A stretch of 64,000 nucleotides of DNA from Deltaproteobacteria bacterium. GTDB taxonomy: Bacteria; Desulfobacterota; Syntrophia; Syntrophales; UBA8958. The DNA is taken from positions 34,191 through 98,190 of the forward strand of contig JAKPCH010000059.1 in assembly GCA_029553375.1 (NCBI GenBank), written 5' to 3'. Within the stretch, counting starts at the first letter, position 1. The number at the start of each line of letters is the position of its first letter. A model generated the notes under the pieces. That model saw only the letters and a program-made list of their open reading frames with translations, did no database searches and had not been told where the DNA came from. Shown here piece by piece: positions 9,475-19,229 of the stretch. Both the position numbers and the translations under genes were made by a program.

Positions 9475-10014
9475 TCAATCCACGAGGAGGAGACAGAAGA
9501 GGTTCTGGGTCTGGGTCTTCTCCCGCAGGGGGTCGATGGGGAAGCCGTTGTTGCGCGCCGTCTGGTAAACGTCGATGCCGCAGGCCTCCATGGAGGGCCG
9601 CGTGCGGGCGGGGAAACGGCAGGGGATCCCCTCCGTGAGGCCGCAGTCCTTGCAGAGGACGCAGGGGCCCGCCAGCATGACGAAGGCCTTGTAGTAGCCG
9701 TCCTTGAAGGCCTCACCCTCGAGACGGACGAGGGACTCGAGGTAGGCCGTCATGTTCTTCCCCCGCTCCTTCGAGTAGGGGGCGGCGACGTGGAAGAGGA
9801 TGGCCCGCCGGTAGGAATCGAGGCAGGCCCGGGTCTGCTCCGGCGTGGGGGTATGGGGGGGGCAGCTGTAACGGTGACGGTACTGGCACCCGAAGAGACA
9901 CTTGAAACGGACCCAGGGTGCCGTCACCACCGTGCGGGGGTCGATGACCTTCGCGGCGGTGGCGCCGAAGCCCTCGGCGGCCCGGCAGTAACGCTCGAGA
10001 TCCTTCGTCTCCAT
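9475..10014 (-). CDS. DUF2284 Cys-rich metal-binding protein
   Basis: CLFGCQYRHRYSCPPHTPTPEQTR...CVLCKDCGLTEGIPCRFPARTRPSMEACGIDVYQTARNNGFPI. Confidence 0.75.
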   Translation of the reverse strand: METKDLERYCRAAEGFGATAAKVIDPRTVVTAPWVRFKCLFGCQYRHRYSCPPHTPTPEQTRACLDSYRRAILFHVAAPYSKERGKNMTAYLESLVRLEGEAFKDGYYKAFVMLAGPCVLCKDCGLTEGIPCRFPARTRPSMEACGIDVYQTARNNGFPIDPLREKTQTQNLFCLLLVD

Positions 10015-10060
10015 GGTTAAACCTCCCTCGGTTTTTTCCTTTGACGTAGCAGAAAAGACC

Positions 10061-11440
10061 CTAAGGGGCCCGAACCACCCCCATGGCCCGCTCCAGGCGG
10101 GCGCGGCCGATGAGGTAGTCCCCCAGGGCGGCCCAGTGGTCGCTCTTGGCCTTCGTCAGCAGGGTCAGGGCGTCGAGGACCTCCGTCGAGGAGGTGAGCT
10201 GTTCCGCGTACCGCTCCCGGCTGACGCGGAAGTTCTCCTCCCCCTGCTCGACGGCCCGGCGGGTGATCTCCACCTGCCGCTCGGCCTCCCGGAGCATCAG
10301 GTAGGCCGCCTTGACCTCCAGGGCCACCCGGTCCCGCTCCTGGTCGAGGAGGTGGGACGCCTGGCGTTGCCGTGCCTTCTCGGCGTCGAGGCGGTACTTC
10401 GTCCGCCCCCACTCCCAGAAGTTCCAGTCCGCCCGGGCCATGAGGGACCAGTTCTCCATGCTCCGATACGTGCTGCCGGCGAGGGCCGCCGTGTCCCCGA
10501 AGCGCTCGTAGCGCCCCAGGGCGCTGAGGGTGGGGAAGAGCTCCCCCCGGGCGGCCTCGACGAGGTGTCCCGCCGCCTCGGCCTTCAGGGCCGCCGCCCT
10601 GACCTCGGGCCTGTTCTCCCGGGCCGTCTTCAGGCACTCCTCGAGGCCCCCCGCGAAGGGGCTATAGACGAGGATGTCCTCCAGGGCCACGGCCTCGGAG
10701 ACGCCGCGGCCCATGAGGACGTTGAGGCGACTGCGGGCGAGCTCCAGGGCGTTTTCCGCCCTCAGGAGGTCCTGGCGCCCGTTGGCGAGGCGGACCTCCG
10801 ACAGGAGGAGGTCGTTGCGGGGGATGAGGCCCACGGAGAAGAAGTGGTGGGCGTCCCGGGAGTGGGCCTCGAGGAGTTCCACGGACTTCCGGGCCACCTC
10901 GAGGAGGCGCTCGGCCTTGAGGCAGTTCAGATAGGCCGTCTTCACCTCCTCGACGAGGGCCTGGCGGGCCGCCTCGTCCTCGGCCCGGGCCAGGGCCTCC
11001 CCCTTCTGCCCCGCCCGGTACTGGGCGACGATGGCCCCGCCGGCGAAGAGGGGCTGGCGGAACTCGAGGTTCCAGGTGTAGTTGTCCTTCGTCCCGATGA
11101 CCTGGGGTCCCGGGGGAATCACCACGGGGGTGCCGAAGAGGTTCAGGTTGTAGCCCGGGGAATAGACCCAGGGGTCGTCGTTGAGGCGGAGATAGGCCCA
11201 GGAGGTGCTCAGGCGGGGGAGAAAGGCCGTGAAGGCCTCCTTCTTGCGGGCCTCGGCCCCGGCGACACCCTCCCCGGCCGCCCGGACGAGGCCGTTGTGC
11301 CGGAGGGCCGTCTCCACGGCCTGGGGCAGGGTCAGGGCCCCCGGGGGACCCTCGGCGCCGCGGCCCTCGACGGCCGTCGTCGCCGCCATGATCACAGCTA
11401 TTACGATTGATATCAGATACTTTGCTAATAAATTACCCAT
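10061..11440 (-). CDS. TolC-family outer membrane efflux protein
   Basis: Signal peptide; LTLPQAVETALRHNG; OEP repeats; start reset to ATG 11440. Confidence 0.85.
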   Translation of the reverse strand: MGNLLAKYLISIVIAVIMAATTAVEGRGAEGPPGALTLPQAVETALRHNGLVRAAGEGVAGAEARKKEAFTAFLPRLSTSWAYLRLNDDPWVYSPGYNLNLFGTPVVIPPGPQVIGTKDNYTWNLEFRQPLFAGGAIVAQYRAGQKGEALARAEDEAARQALVEEVKTAYLNCLKAERLLEVARKSVELLEAHSRDAHHFFSVGLIPRNDLLLSEVRLANGRQDLLRAENALELARSRLNVLMGRGVSEAVALEDILVYSPFAGGLEECLKTARENRPEVRAAALKAEAAGHLVEAARGELFPTLSALGRYERFGDTAALAGSTYRSMENWSLMARADWNFWEWGRTKYRLDAEKARQRQASHLLDQERDRVALEVKAAYLMLREAERQVEITRRAVEQGEENFRVSRERYAEQLTSSTEVLDALTLLTKAKSDHWAALGDYLIGRARLERAMGVVRAP

Positions 11441-11454
11441 ATTATTACACCTCG

Positions 11455-12990
11455 TCAGTGGACAACCGCAGGCCCCGCCTTGCGGTCTCCCTTCGTCTTC
11501 ACGAGGAGGACAAACAAAAGGGCGGCGAGAGGGAAGAGGGCCAGGTACTGGTATGCCGCCTCGAAGGCGTAGCTGGCCCCCCGGAGGGAGAGGTAACCCT
11601 GCAGGACGGCGGCGGCCCGGGTGTACCGGTCGGGGTCGAAAAGGGTCTCCCCCGTGACCCCCGCTCCCGAGAGGCGCCCCAGTAAATCCGCCACGGCCCC
11701 CTTGGCCCACGTCAGGTTCGACCCCAGGGCCTCGGTGAAGGTGTCGCGCTTCACCGACAGGAGGGACGTGGCGTAGGAGGTGCCGATGGAACCGGCGATG
11801 AGGCGGGCGATGTTTACCAGCGTCGAGCCGTTGGACACGTCCTCCTCCGCGAGGGTCCCCAGGGACAGGAGGGTGACGGGGGCGAAGGTGGCGCCCACGA
11901 AAAAACCCCAGAAGATGTAGTCGCCGTAGAGGATCCCCCGGGGGGTGTCCATGTCCGTGTGGAAGTACCAGGAGGCCGCCGCCGCGCCGATGAGGCTCAC
12001 GGCCGCCACGGCCTTGGGGTTGACCCGGTCGGAGGCGAATCCCGACAGCAGGGTCGCGACCCCGGCGAAGAGGGCCCCGGGGAGGAGGATCAGGCCGGCA
12101 TCGAGGGTGGTGTAACCGTGGACCCGCTGGAGATAGATGGGCAGGAGGAAGAAGAACCCATAGGCCGTGACGGAGAAGAGCATCATGGACCAGACACCCA
12201 GGCGGAAGGGCTGGTGGGCGATGATCCGCCGGGGGTAGAGGGGGTTCTTACCGAAGGTGACCCACAGCGCCGCCGCCACCCCCGTCACCACGAAGACGAT
12301 GATGAGATTGACGATGTAGTCGGAGTGGAGCCAGCCGTACTCCTGGCCCTTGCCGAGGAAGACGATGAGGGCCGAGAGGGACACGGAGACCAGGATGAAG
12401 CCGACGAAATCGAAGGGCGGGAGTTTCTCCCTCTTCACGTTCCCCATGAGATGCCAGATGAGGACGACGTCGACGATGCCGATGGGGACGTTGATGTAAA
12501 AGACCCAGCGCCAGTTGAGGTACTCCGTGAGGAGCCCCCCCAGGGTCGGCCCGAGGGCGGGGGCGAAGGAGGCGGAGATGCCGTAGACCCCCATGGCCAG
12601 ACCCCGCTCCTCGGGGGGGAAGGCCTCGTAGAGGATGAGGAGGCTGACGGGCATCATGGTCCCCTCGGCGAGCCCCTGGATGAAGCGGACGGTGATCATC
12701 ATCTCCAGCGATTCGGCCATCCCGGCCAGGGCCGACATGGCGACGAAGAGACTGATCCCGAAGATGTAGGTGTCACGGTGACCCACGGCCTCGGCGACCC
12801 AGCCGACGGCCGTCATGGCGATGGCGGCCCCGAGGAAGTAGGTGATGACCACCCACTGGACACCGTAGATATCCGTCTCCAGGGCGGACATCATCTTGGG
12901 AAGGACGATGTCCACGATGGTCGTGTCCAAGAGGGCGATGAAGACCCCGATGGAGACCAGGATGGCCGTGGTCCGCTTACCGGCCATCAT
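11455..12990 (-). CDS. DHA2-family MFS drug transporter (EmrB/QacA type)
   Basis: LDTTIVDIVLPKMM...LGPTLGGLLTEYLNWRWVFYINVPIG. Confidence 0.9.
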   Translation of the reverse strand: MMAGKRTTAILVSIGVFIALLDTTIVDIVLPKMMSALETDIYGVQWVVITYFLGAAIAMTAVGWVAEAVGHRDTYIFGISLFVAMSALAGMAESLEMMITVRFIQGLAEGTMMPVSLLILYEAFPPEERGLAMGVYGISASFAPALGPTLGGLLTEYLNWRWVFYINVPIGIVDVVLIWHLMGNVKREKLPPFDFVGFILVSVSLSALIVFLGKGQEYGWLHSDYIVNLIIVFVVTGVAAALWVTFGKNPLYPRRIIAHQPFRLGVWSMMLFSVTAYGFFFLLPIYLQRVHGYTTLDAGLILLPGALFAGVATLLSGFASDRVNPKAVAAVSLIGAAAASWYFHTDMDTPRGILYGDYIFWGFFVGATFAPVTLLSLGTLAEEDVSNGSTLVNIARLIAGSIGTSYATSLLSVKRDTFTEALGSNLTWAKGAVADLLGRLSGAGVTGETLFDPDRYTRAAAVLQGYLSLRGASYAFEAAYQYLALFPLAALLFVLLVKTKGDRKAGPAVVH

Positions 12991-14090
12991 CGCCTGATGG
13001 AGACCTCGCAGGAGAGGCCCGGCAGGAGGTCGGGGCGGTTCTTGAGGTCGTCGACGGCGATGCGGACGGGGACGCGCTGGACGACCTTGGTGAACTCACC
13101 GGCGGAGATGTCCCGGGGGATGAGGGCGAACTCGGCGGCGGCGGCGGGGGTCAGATCCACCACCGTACCCGTCAAGGGCCGGTTGGGGAGGTTGTCCACC
13201 TTGATGTCGGCCTTCTTGCCCGGCGTGATGTAGCGGATCTTCGTCTCCTCGAAACGGGCCTCGACATACCGCGTCTCGGGGTTATAGAGGTAGACGACGG
13301 GCCTCCCCGGCACGGCGTAGTCCCCCTCGCGGACGAGGACCCGGGCCACGACCCCCGCGAAGGGGGCCTTGACCTCGCACCGCGCCCGGTTCAGGGAGGC
13401 GATACCGTAGGCCTCCCGGGCCTTGGTGACCCCGTCCTCCACCTGCCTCAGGGCCGCGGCGGCCTTGGCGATGACGGCCCTCGAGGCCTCCGCCTCCCGC
13501 AGGCGGGCCTCGGCGAGGGCGACCTGGGCGCGGGCGGCGGCGTGATCCGCCTCGGCGGCCCTGAAGGCCGTCTCCACCTCGTCGAGGCGGGCCTTGCCGA
13601 TCGTCTTCTTCTCGTAGAGGTTCTGGAAGCGCTCGTTTTGACGGCGCCATTGTTCAAGGTTCGCCAGGGCCTTGGCCTCCTGCCTCAGGGCCACCTCCCG
13701 GGCCGCCCTCGCCGCCTCCACCGCCGCGGGCACGGTCTGCCTGGCCTGATCGAGGTCGGCCTTCTGGCGTTCCCTTGTCGCCTCCAGGGAGGCGAGGTCG
13801 GCCCGGGCGACGTTCACCTGTCGCTCGAGCTGTTCCGGGTCGATGCGGAAGAGGACCTGGCCCTCCCGGACCGTCTCCCCCTCCCGCACCTCGATCTTCA
13901 GGACCCGCCCGGGGACCTCGGGGGCGATGTTGGCCATGTCGGCCTTCACGTAGGCGGCGTCCGTCGTGACGTGGTTGAGACGCCAGTAGAGCCACCTCCC
14001 CGACCAGACGAGGGCGGCGGCCCCCACGACGACGAGGACGATGGCGACGACCCTCCGCCCCCTTTCCTTGGCACGAAAAAACTCAATCAT
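12987..14090 (-). CDS. HlyD/EmrA-family membrane fusion protein
   Basis: Single N-terminal TM; VTTDAAYVKADMANIAPEVPGRVLKIEVREGETVREGQVLFRID; 4-bp overlap with the MFS gene. Confidence 0.9.
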   Translation of the reverse strand: MIEFFRAKERGRRVVAIVLVVVGAAALVWSGRWLYWRLNHVTTDAAYVKADMANIAPEVPGRVLKIEVREGETVREGQVLFRIDPEQLERQVNVARADLASLEATRERQKADLDQARQTVPAAVEAARAAREVALRQEAKALANLEQWRRQNERFQNLYEKKTIGKARLDEVETAFRAAEADHAAARAQVALAEARLREAEASRAVIAKAAAALRQVEDGVTKAREAYGIASLNRARCEVKAPFAGVVARVLVREGDYAVPGRPVVYLYNPETRYVEARFEETKIRYITPGKKADIKVDNLPNRPLTGTVVDLTPAAAAEFALIPRDISAGEFTKVVQRVPVRIAVDDLKNRPDLLPGLSCEVSIRR

Positions 14091-14673
14091 CTCCGTATCC
14101 TTCTTTCATGATGCCGTAGAGGATGAGGTCCAGGAGCTCGTCCACCTCCCGGGTCATGACCTCCGGCGTCTCCTCGAAGACGAGGGCGAGCTCCTGGCGG
14201 TTCAAAACGGACTGGACGGTCCTGGCCAGGCGGTCGGGATCGCCGGGGCGGAAGAGGCCCTCTTCCTGGCCCCTCCTGATGAAGGCGGCGATCAGGGACC
14301 GCTCCCGTTCCCGGAAGGTCGTCCCGTGGGCCCCGTAGAGGGCCGCCACCTCTTCGCCCACGTCCCGGGGGACGCACAGGAGCCTCCTCAGCTCTTGGAA
14401 GTGGGTGACCTTGGCCAGGAAGAGGGCCCGGAGACCATGCCGGGGATCGGCGACGGAGGCGACGGCCTGCTCCATCTCCCCCAGGACGGCCCCCTCCTCC
14501 CGGTCGATGAGGGCGCGGAAGATCTCCTCCTTGCCCCGGGGAAAGTGGTGATAGATGGCCGTCTTGGCCACGCCCAGGGGACGGACGAGGTCCGCCAGGG
14601 AGGCCTTGCGATAGCCGTGGCGGCCGAAGACGACCCGGGCGGCCTCGAGGATCTTCTCCCTATCCAGGTGCAA
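14083..14673 (-). CDS. TetR-family transcriptional regulator
   Basis: ILEAARVVFGRHGYRKASLADLVRPLGVAKTAIYHHFPRGKEEIF. Confidence 0.9.
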   Translation of the reverse strand: MHLDREKILEAARVVFGRHGYRKASLADLVRPLGVAKTAIYHHFPRGKEEIFRALIDREEGAVLGEMEQAVASVADPRHGLRALFLAKVTHFQELRRLLCVPRDVGEEVAALYGAHGTTFRERERSLIAAFIRRGQEEGLFRPGDPDRLARTVQSVLNRQELALVFEETPEVMTREVDELLDLILYGIMKEGYGDD

Positions 14674-14695
14674 GGTCAGGATTCTCCTTAACGTT

Positions 14696-14710
14696 TTAAC
14701 GCAATGTTAA
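14696..14710. promoter_or_regulatory. candidate TetR operator
   Basis: Inverted repeat TTAAC-GCAAT-GTTAA between the tetR start and a TTGACA-N17-TAGGGG promoter-like sequence (14746..14718 on minus). Confidence 0.35.
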
Positions 14711-14753
14711 CTTGGTACCCCTAACGGGTCCGGCGGTCCCTGTCAAGGGAAAA

Positions 14754-16499
14754 TCACAGGCCCGCGGCGGCCCGGCGACGGGCGAAGAAGGCACTCAGCT
14801 CCTGTGTCCCCAGACAGTTGACAAGGTCCTTGGCCTCGAGCCAACCCTTGCGGGCCGTCATGATCCCCCAGCGGAGATAGGAGAACCCCTCGCGGGTGTG
14901 GAGATCGGGGTTGACGGCGAAGAGGCAGCCCCGCCTGCGGGCGTAGAGGCAGTGGCGCCAGTCGAGGTCGAGGCGCTGGGGGTGGGCGTTGATCTCCAGG
15001 ACGACCCCCCGGGCGGCCGCCTCGTCCATGACCCTCCGGATATCCACGGCGTAGGGTTCCCGGGCCAAAAGGAGCCTCCCCGTCGGGTGGGCGAGGATGG
15101 TCGTCAGGGGGTGGGAGAGGGCGCGGCAGACGCGCCTCGTCATCTCTTCGGCGGACATGGTGAAGTGGGAGTGGACGGCGGCGATGACGAAGTCGAAGGC
15201 GGCCAGGATCTCGTCGTCGTAGTCGAGGCGGCCGTCGGGGAGGATGTCCGCCTCGATACCCTTGAAGACGTGAAAGGCCCCTCCCTCGGCGGCGTTGACG
15301 GCGTCGATGAGGTCGTGCTGCCTCTTGATCGCCTCCCGGTCCAGGCCGCCGGCGTAGGCGGCGCTGCGGCTGTGGTCGCTTATGCCCAGGTAGGCGTAGC
15401 CCCTCCTCTTGGCCTCGGCGACGAGGGCCTCGATCTCCAGGGCCCCGTCGCTGGCCCGGGTATGGACGTGGAGGAGGCCCCGGACGTCCCCCTCCGTCAC
15501 CAGGTCGGGCAGACGGCCTTCGGCGGCGGCCTCGATCTCCCCCATGTCCTCCCGGAGCTCCGGGGGGATGAAACGGAGGCCCAAGGCGGCGAAGATCTCC
15601 TCTTCCGAGGCGCAGGGGATGAGGCGGTCGCCGGCGAAGAGGCCGTACTCGTTCATGGTGATCCCCAGCCCCTTGGCGCGGCCCCGCAGGGCCGTGTTGT
15701 GCCCTTTGCTCCCCGTCAGGTGGTGGAGCATGAAGGGGAACTCGCCGGGGGTGGAGATCCGCAAGTCGGCGTTGATCCCCCCCTGGAGGCGGACGCTCAC
15801 CTTCGTGTCCCCCCGGCCCGTGACGGCCCGGACGGAGGGTAGAGAGGCGAAGAGGGCCGCCGGGCGGACGGGTTCGTCCGTCGCGACGAGGAGGTCGATG
15901 TCCTTCACCGTCTCCCTCCCCCGGCGCAGGGACCCGGCCATCTCGACCCTGTCGGTCAGACCGGCTGCCCGCAGGGCCCCCAGGAGGGCCTCCGCCTCGG
16001 CGAGGGCCTCGGGGTAGAGGCGCCGCTCCCGGTAGCCCTTGACGGCCTCGATCCCCTCGAGGATCTTGTCCCTCATCCGCTCCCCGAACCCCGGCAGGTC
16101 GAGGAGGAGGTTCTCCCGGGCGGCGTACTCCAGCTCGCCCACCGTCTCGATCCCCATCTTCTCGTACAGGAGGCGGATCTTCTTCGGCCCCAGGCCGGGG
16201 ATCTTCAGGAGTTCGAAGTGCCCCGGGGGGATCGAGGCCTTGAGGTCCTCGTAATACCTCATGGTCCCCGTGGCGGCCAGCTCCTCGATCTTCTTGGCGA
16301 TGGCCGGCCCGATGCCCCGGAGGGCGGAGAGGCGCCCCTGGGCGATGACCCCCTCGAGATCCTCCCCCAGGGTCTCGAGGGTCCGGGCGGCGTTGGCGTA
16401 GGCCCGGGCCTTGAAGGGGTTCTCCCCCTTCATCTCCACGAGGAGGGAAAGGTCGTCCAGGATCCGAACGACGTCCTCGACGGTGATTCTCTTTGACAT
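14754..16499 (-). CDS. polX: PolX-family DNA polymerase (pol beta-like + PHP domain)
   Basis: HhH repeats (LPGFGERMRDKI), VEMAGSLRRGRETVKDIDLLVAT, C-terminal LLHVHTRASDGALEIEALVAEAKRRGYAYLGISDHS. Confidence 0.9.
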   Translation of the reverse strand: MSKRITVEDVVRILDDLSLLVEMKGENPFKARAYANAARTLETLGEDLEGVIAQGRLSALRGIGPAIAKKIEELAATGTMRYYEDLKASIPPGHFELLKIPGLGPKKIRLLYEKMGIETVGELEYAARENLLLDLPGFGERMRDKILEGIEAVKGYRERRLYPEALAEAEALLGALRAAGLTDRVEMAGSLRRGRETVKDIDLLVATDEPVRPAALFASLPSVRAVTGRGDTKVSVRLQGGINADLRISTPGEFPFMLHHLTGSKGHNTALRGRAKGLGITMNEYGLFAGDRLIPCASEEEIFAALGLRFIPPELREDMGEIEAAAEGRLPDLVTEGDVRGLLHVHTRASDGALEIEALVAEAKRRGYAYLGISDHSRSAAYAGGLDREAIKRQHDLIDAVNAAEGGAFHVFKGIEADILPDGRLDYDDEILAAFDFVIAAVHSHFTMSAEEMTRRVCRALSHPLTTILAHPTGRLLLAREPYAVDIRRVMDEAAARGVVLEINAHPQRLDLDWRHCLYARRRGCLFAVNPDLHTREGFSYLRWGIMTARKGWLEAKDLVNCLGTQELSAFFARRRAAAGL

Positions 16500-16552
16500 G
16501 AGGCCCCTTCTGTGTCAGTATCCCCGGGAGCGAAAAGCGACAAAGGCCTGGG

Positions 16553-16780
16553 ATGCGTCTGATGAGACTCGGCAAAACGGCGGCCCTCGTCGCCGTCCTG
16601 GCGGCCCTGCCCCTCCTCGGGGGCTGCTGGTACGTCGCGGCGGCCGGGGCGGGGGCTTACGGCGGCTACAAGGCCAAGGAGGCGGGCTACAGCCTACAGA
16701 GCCCCGTCAAGAAGGACGGCGCCAAGAAGGACACGACGAAGAAAGAGGCGGCGAAGAAGCAGGAAGCGGCCAAGGAATGA
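16553..16780 (+). CDS. small lipoprotein
   Basis: Lipobox LLGGC; Lys-rich tail. Confidence 0.6.
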   Translation: MRLMRLGKTAALVAVLAALPLLGGCWYVAAAGAGAYGGYKAKEAGYSLQSPVKKDGAKKDTTKKEAAKKQEAAKE

Positions 16781-16810
16781 GGCGCCGGGCCTCCCCTCCC
16801 GCGGGCGTCC

Positions 16811-17008
16811 TCAGTCTTTCTTGAAGACCTTGACGAGGATGCTCCGGCAGCACTCGGCGTTCTTGATGATGAAGCAGTCCGGCCGCTCCATGAGGGTGTA
16901 CTGGCCGTTTGCCTCGATCTCGAGGTCGTCCTTCGTCACGCCCCCCTCCTTGGGGATGAAGAGCATCCTCCCGATGGGGATTCCCCCTTCCTTCAGCAGG
17001 TTCATCAT
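16811..17008 (-). CDS. hypothetical protein
   Basis: 65 aa ORF directly downstream of the DUF2284 gene, same strand. Confidence 0.5.
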   Translation of the reverse strand: MMNLLKEGGIPIGRMLFIPKEGGVTKDDLEIEANGQYTLMERPDCFIIKNAECCRSILVKVFKKD

Positions 17009-17018
17009 CCAACTCCCG

Positions 17019-17582
17019 TCATTCCAATAGGATCAAGCCCGTCCAGACGACGGTGTCGCCCATGGGGAAGGGGACACGCAGTCCCACCCTCTCCACCGTC
17101 GCCGCCACGTCTATCCCCACGGCCTCCATGGAGGGCCGGGCCCGGAAGGGGTGGCGGCAGGCGACGCTTCCCTCGGCGGCGACACAGGTCTCGCACAGGC
17201 GGCAACAGCCGCCGATGAGGCCGGCGGCGAAACGATAACCCCGGTGAAAGGCCTCCCTCTCCCCCAGGTTGACCAGGTCGTGGAGGCGGTTGGCCGGAAC
17301 GAAGACCTCCTCCCGGGAGGCCCCCGCGGGGGCCCTGACCTGGATGAGGACCCCCTCGCGGTACCTCCTCAGGGCCCGCCGGAATTCGGGGACGGTCATC
17401 ACGAAGGGGGGGCATGTCAGGTTCCGGCGGAAGGAGTCGCAGATGGGTATCTGGCACTTGAGGCGGACCCGCTCGTCGCAGACGACGTCCGCCGCGGCCA
17501 TGGGCAGGGCCGCCGAGGCCCCCGCCGCGAGGAGGACCTCCGCGACGGCCGCCGCCCCCCCGCCCGCGCCCGGGGTCTTCAT
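17019..17582 (-). CDS. DUF2284 Cys-rich metal-binding protein
   Basis: RLKCQIPICDSFRRNLTCPPFVMTVPEFR...CRLCETCVAAEGSVACRHPFRARPSMEAVGIDV; paralogue of 9475..10014. Confidence 0.75.
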   Translation of the reverse strand: MKTPGAGGGAAAVAEVLLAAGASAALPMAAADVVCDERVRLKCQIPICDSFRRNLTCPPFVMTVPEFRRALRRYREGVLIQVRAPAGASREEVFVPANRLHDLVNLGEREAFHRGYRFAAGLIGGCCRLCETCVAAEGSVACRHPFRARPSMEAVGIDVAATVERVGLRVPFPMGDTVVWTGLILLE

Positions 17583-17585
17583 CCC

Positions 17586-18143
17586 TCAGTACTCCATCCC
17601 CGCCCGCTCCTTGAGCCCCTGGGCGTAGTGGTGCTTGACCTCCCCGACCTCGCTCACCGTGTCGGCCAGCTCGATGATCTCCCTCGGGGCGTAGCGGCCC
17701 GTGATGATCACGTCAAGGGCGGCGGGCTTGTTCCTCAGCTCCCCCAGGACGTCCTCGAGGGGCACGAGCTTGAAATCCAGCGCCACGTTGAGCTCGTCGA
17801 GGATGATCATGTCGTAGGCCCCCGAGGCCATGGCCTCCTTCGCCAGCTTCCAACCCTCCCGGGCCAGTTCCACGTCCACGGGGGCGGGGTTGTCCCGCAT
17901 GACGAAGCTGTCCAGGCCGCTCTGGCGGATGACGAGGTCCGGGAGGAACTTCTCCGCCGCCAGGACCTCGCCGTACTTCTTCCCCTTCATGAACTGGATC
18001 ATGAGGACCTTCCTGCCGTGGCCGATGGCGCGCAGGGCCTGACCCATGGCGGCCGTCGTCTTGCCCTTGCCGTTCCCCGTCAGGACGTAGATCACCCCCC
18101 GGTTGTGCCTCCTTGTGGCCTCCTCGATGAGCCTGTCCGTCAT
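17586..18143 (-). CDS. cobO: corrinoid adenosyltransferase (CobO/BtuR family)
   Basis: RGVIYVLTGNGKGKTTAAMGQALRAIGHG...MIILDELNVAL. Confidence 0.9.
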   Translation of the reverse strand: MTDRLIEEATRRHNRGVIYVLTGNGKGKTTAAMGQALRAIGHGRKVLMIQFMKGKKYGEVLAAEKFLPDLVIRQSGLDSFVMRDNPAPVDVELAREGWKLAKEAMASGAYDMIILDELNVALDFKLVPLEDVLGELRNKPAALDVIITGRYAPREIIELADTVSEVGEVKHHYAQGLKERAGMEY

Positions 18144-18160
18144 AGAACCTCCCCCCATGG

Positions 18161-18200
18161 AAAAGGCCCGGGACCGCCTTCGCCCGCCCCGGGCCTTCCG
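18161..18200 (-). terminator. candidate intrinsic terminator between meaB and cobO
   Basis: AAGGCCCGGG...CCCGGGCCTT followed by TTTT on the minus strand. Confidence 0.4.
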
Positions 18201-18227
18201 TCTTTCAAACCCCGAGTCCGCCGGGAC

Positions 18228-19229
18228 TCAGACGCCCTCCTTCAGGAAGCGCCGCGCCACTTCCTCGGCGAGGGTGTAGGGATCCGTCTTCTTGTCCATC
18301 AGTTTCTGGATCATCCCCTCGATCTCCCCCTCCGCCACGAGGTGGTTGAGGATGGGCTCGAGGACGCAGGACCTGATGGCCTCGTGGAGCTCCACGGCGG
18401 CCTTGCGCCGGATCCGCGAACCCAGCAGGTCCTTGGCGACGAGGTGCTCGTGGTGCTTGGCGATGGTGTCCGTCAACTCCTCCATGCTCTTCCCGAACGA
18501 ATCGGGCTCGAAGGCGTTCTCCACCCGCACGATGGGCGGCCGCCAGCCCGAGGCGAACGTCTCGGGGGGGGCCATGTCCAGCATGGCCATGATCTCCCGG
18601 CGGAGCTTGGACGACCCCTCCCGGTCGGCCTTGTTGATGACGAAGACGTCGGCGATCTCCATGATCCCCGCCTTGATGGCCTGGATCTCGTCGCCCATGC
18701 CGGGGATCAGGACGACCAGGACCGTGTGGGAGTGGTTGATGATGTCCACCTCCTGCTGCCCCGTGCCGACGGTCTCCACAAGGATGACGTCCATGCCCAT
18801 GACGTCCATGACGTGGATGGCGTCACCCACGGCCTTCGCCAGGCCGCCGAGGGCGCCCCGGGTCGCCAGGCTGCGGACGAAGACCCCGGAGTCTTCCGCG
18901 TGGCGCTGCATGCGGATCCGGTCGCCGAGGATGGCACCGCCCGTGAAGGGGCTCGTGGGGTCCACGGCCAGGACGCCCACGGTCTTGCCCCGCTTGCGGA
19001 ACTGCTCCACCAGACCGTCGACGAGGGTGCTCTTCCCCGCCCCCGGCGACCCCGTGATCCCCACGACCTGGGCCTTGCCCGTCAGGGGAAAGAGGTGCTT
19101 GATGGTGGAACGGGCCTCCTTGACGCCGTCCTCCAGGTTCCTGATGAGGCGGGAAGCCGTCCTCACGTCCCCAGCCTTGATCTTTTTTACCTTTTCCATG
19201 TCCTCGCTCTCATTCTCTGGGTTTGACAT
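18228..19229 (-). CDS. meaB: MeaB-family GTPase chaperone of a B12-dependent acyl-CoA mutase
   Basis: VVGITGSPGAGKSTLVDGLVEQFRKRGKTVGVLAVDPTSPFTGGAILGDRIRM. Confidence 0.92.
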   Translation of the reverse strand: MSNPENESEDMEKVKKIKAGDVRTASRLIRNLEDGVKEARSTIKHLFPLTGKAQVVGITGSPGAGKSTLVDGLVEQFRKRGKTVGVLAVDPTSPFTGGAILGDRIRMQRHAEDSGVFVRSLATRGALGGLAKAVGDAIHVMDVMGMDVILVETVGTGQQEVDIINHSHTVLVVLIPGMGDEIQAIKAGIMEIADVFVINKADREGSSKLRREIMAMLDMAPPETFASGWRPPIVRVENAFEPDSFGKSMEELTDTIAKHHEHLVAKDLLGSRIRRKAAVELHEAIRSCVLEPILNHLVAEGEIEGMIQKLMDKKTDPYTLAEEVARRFLKEGV

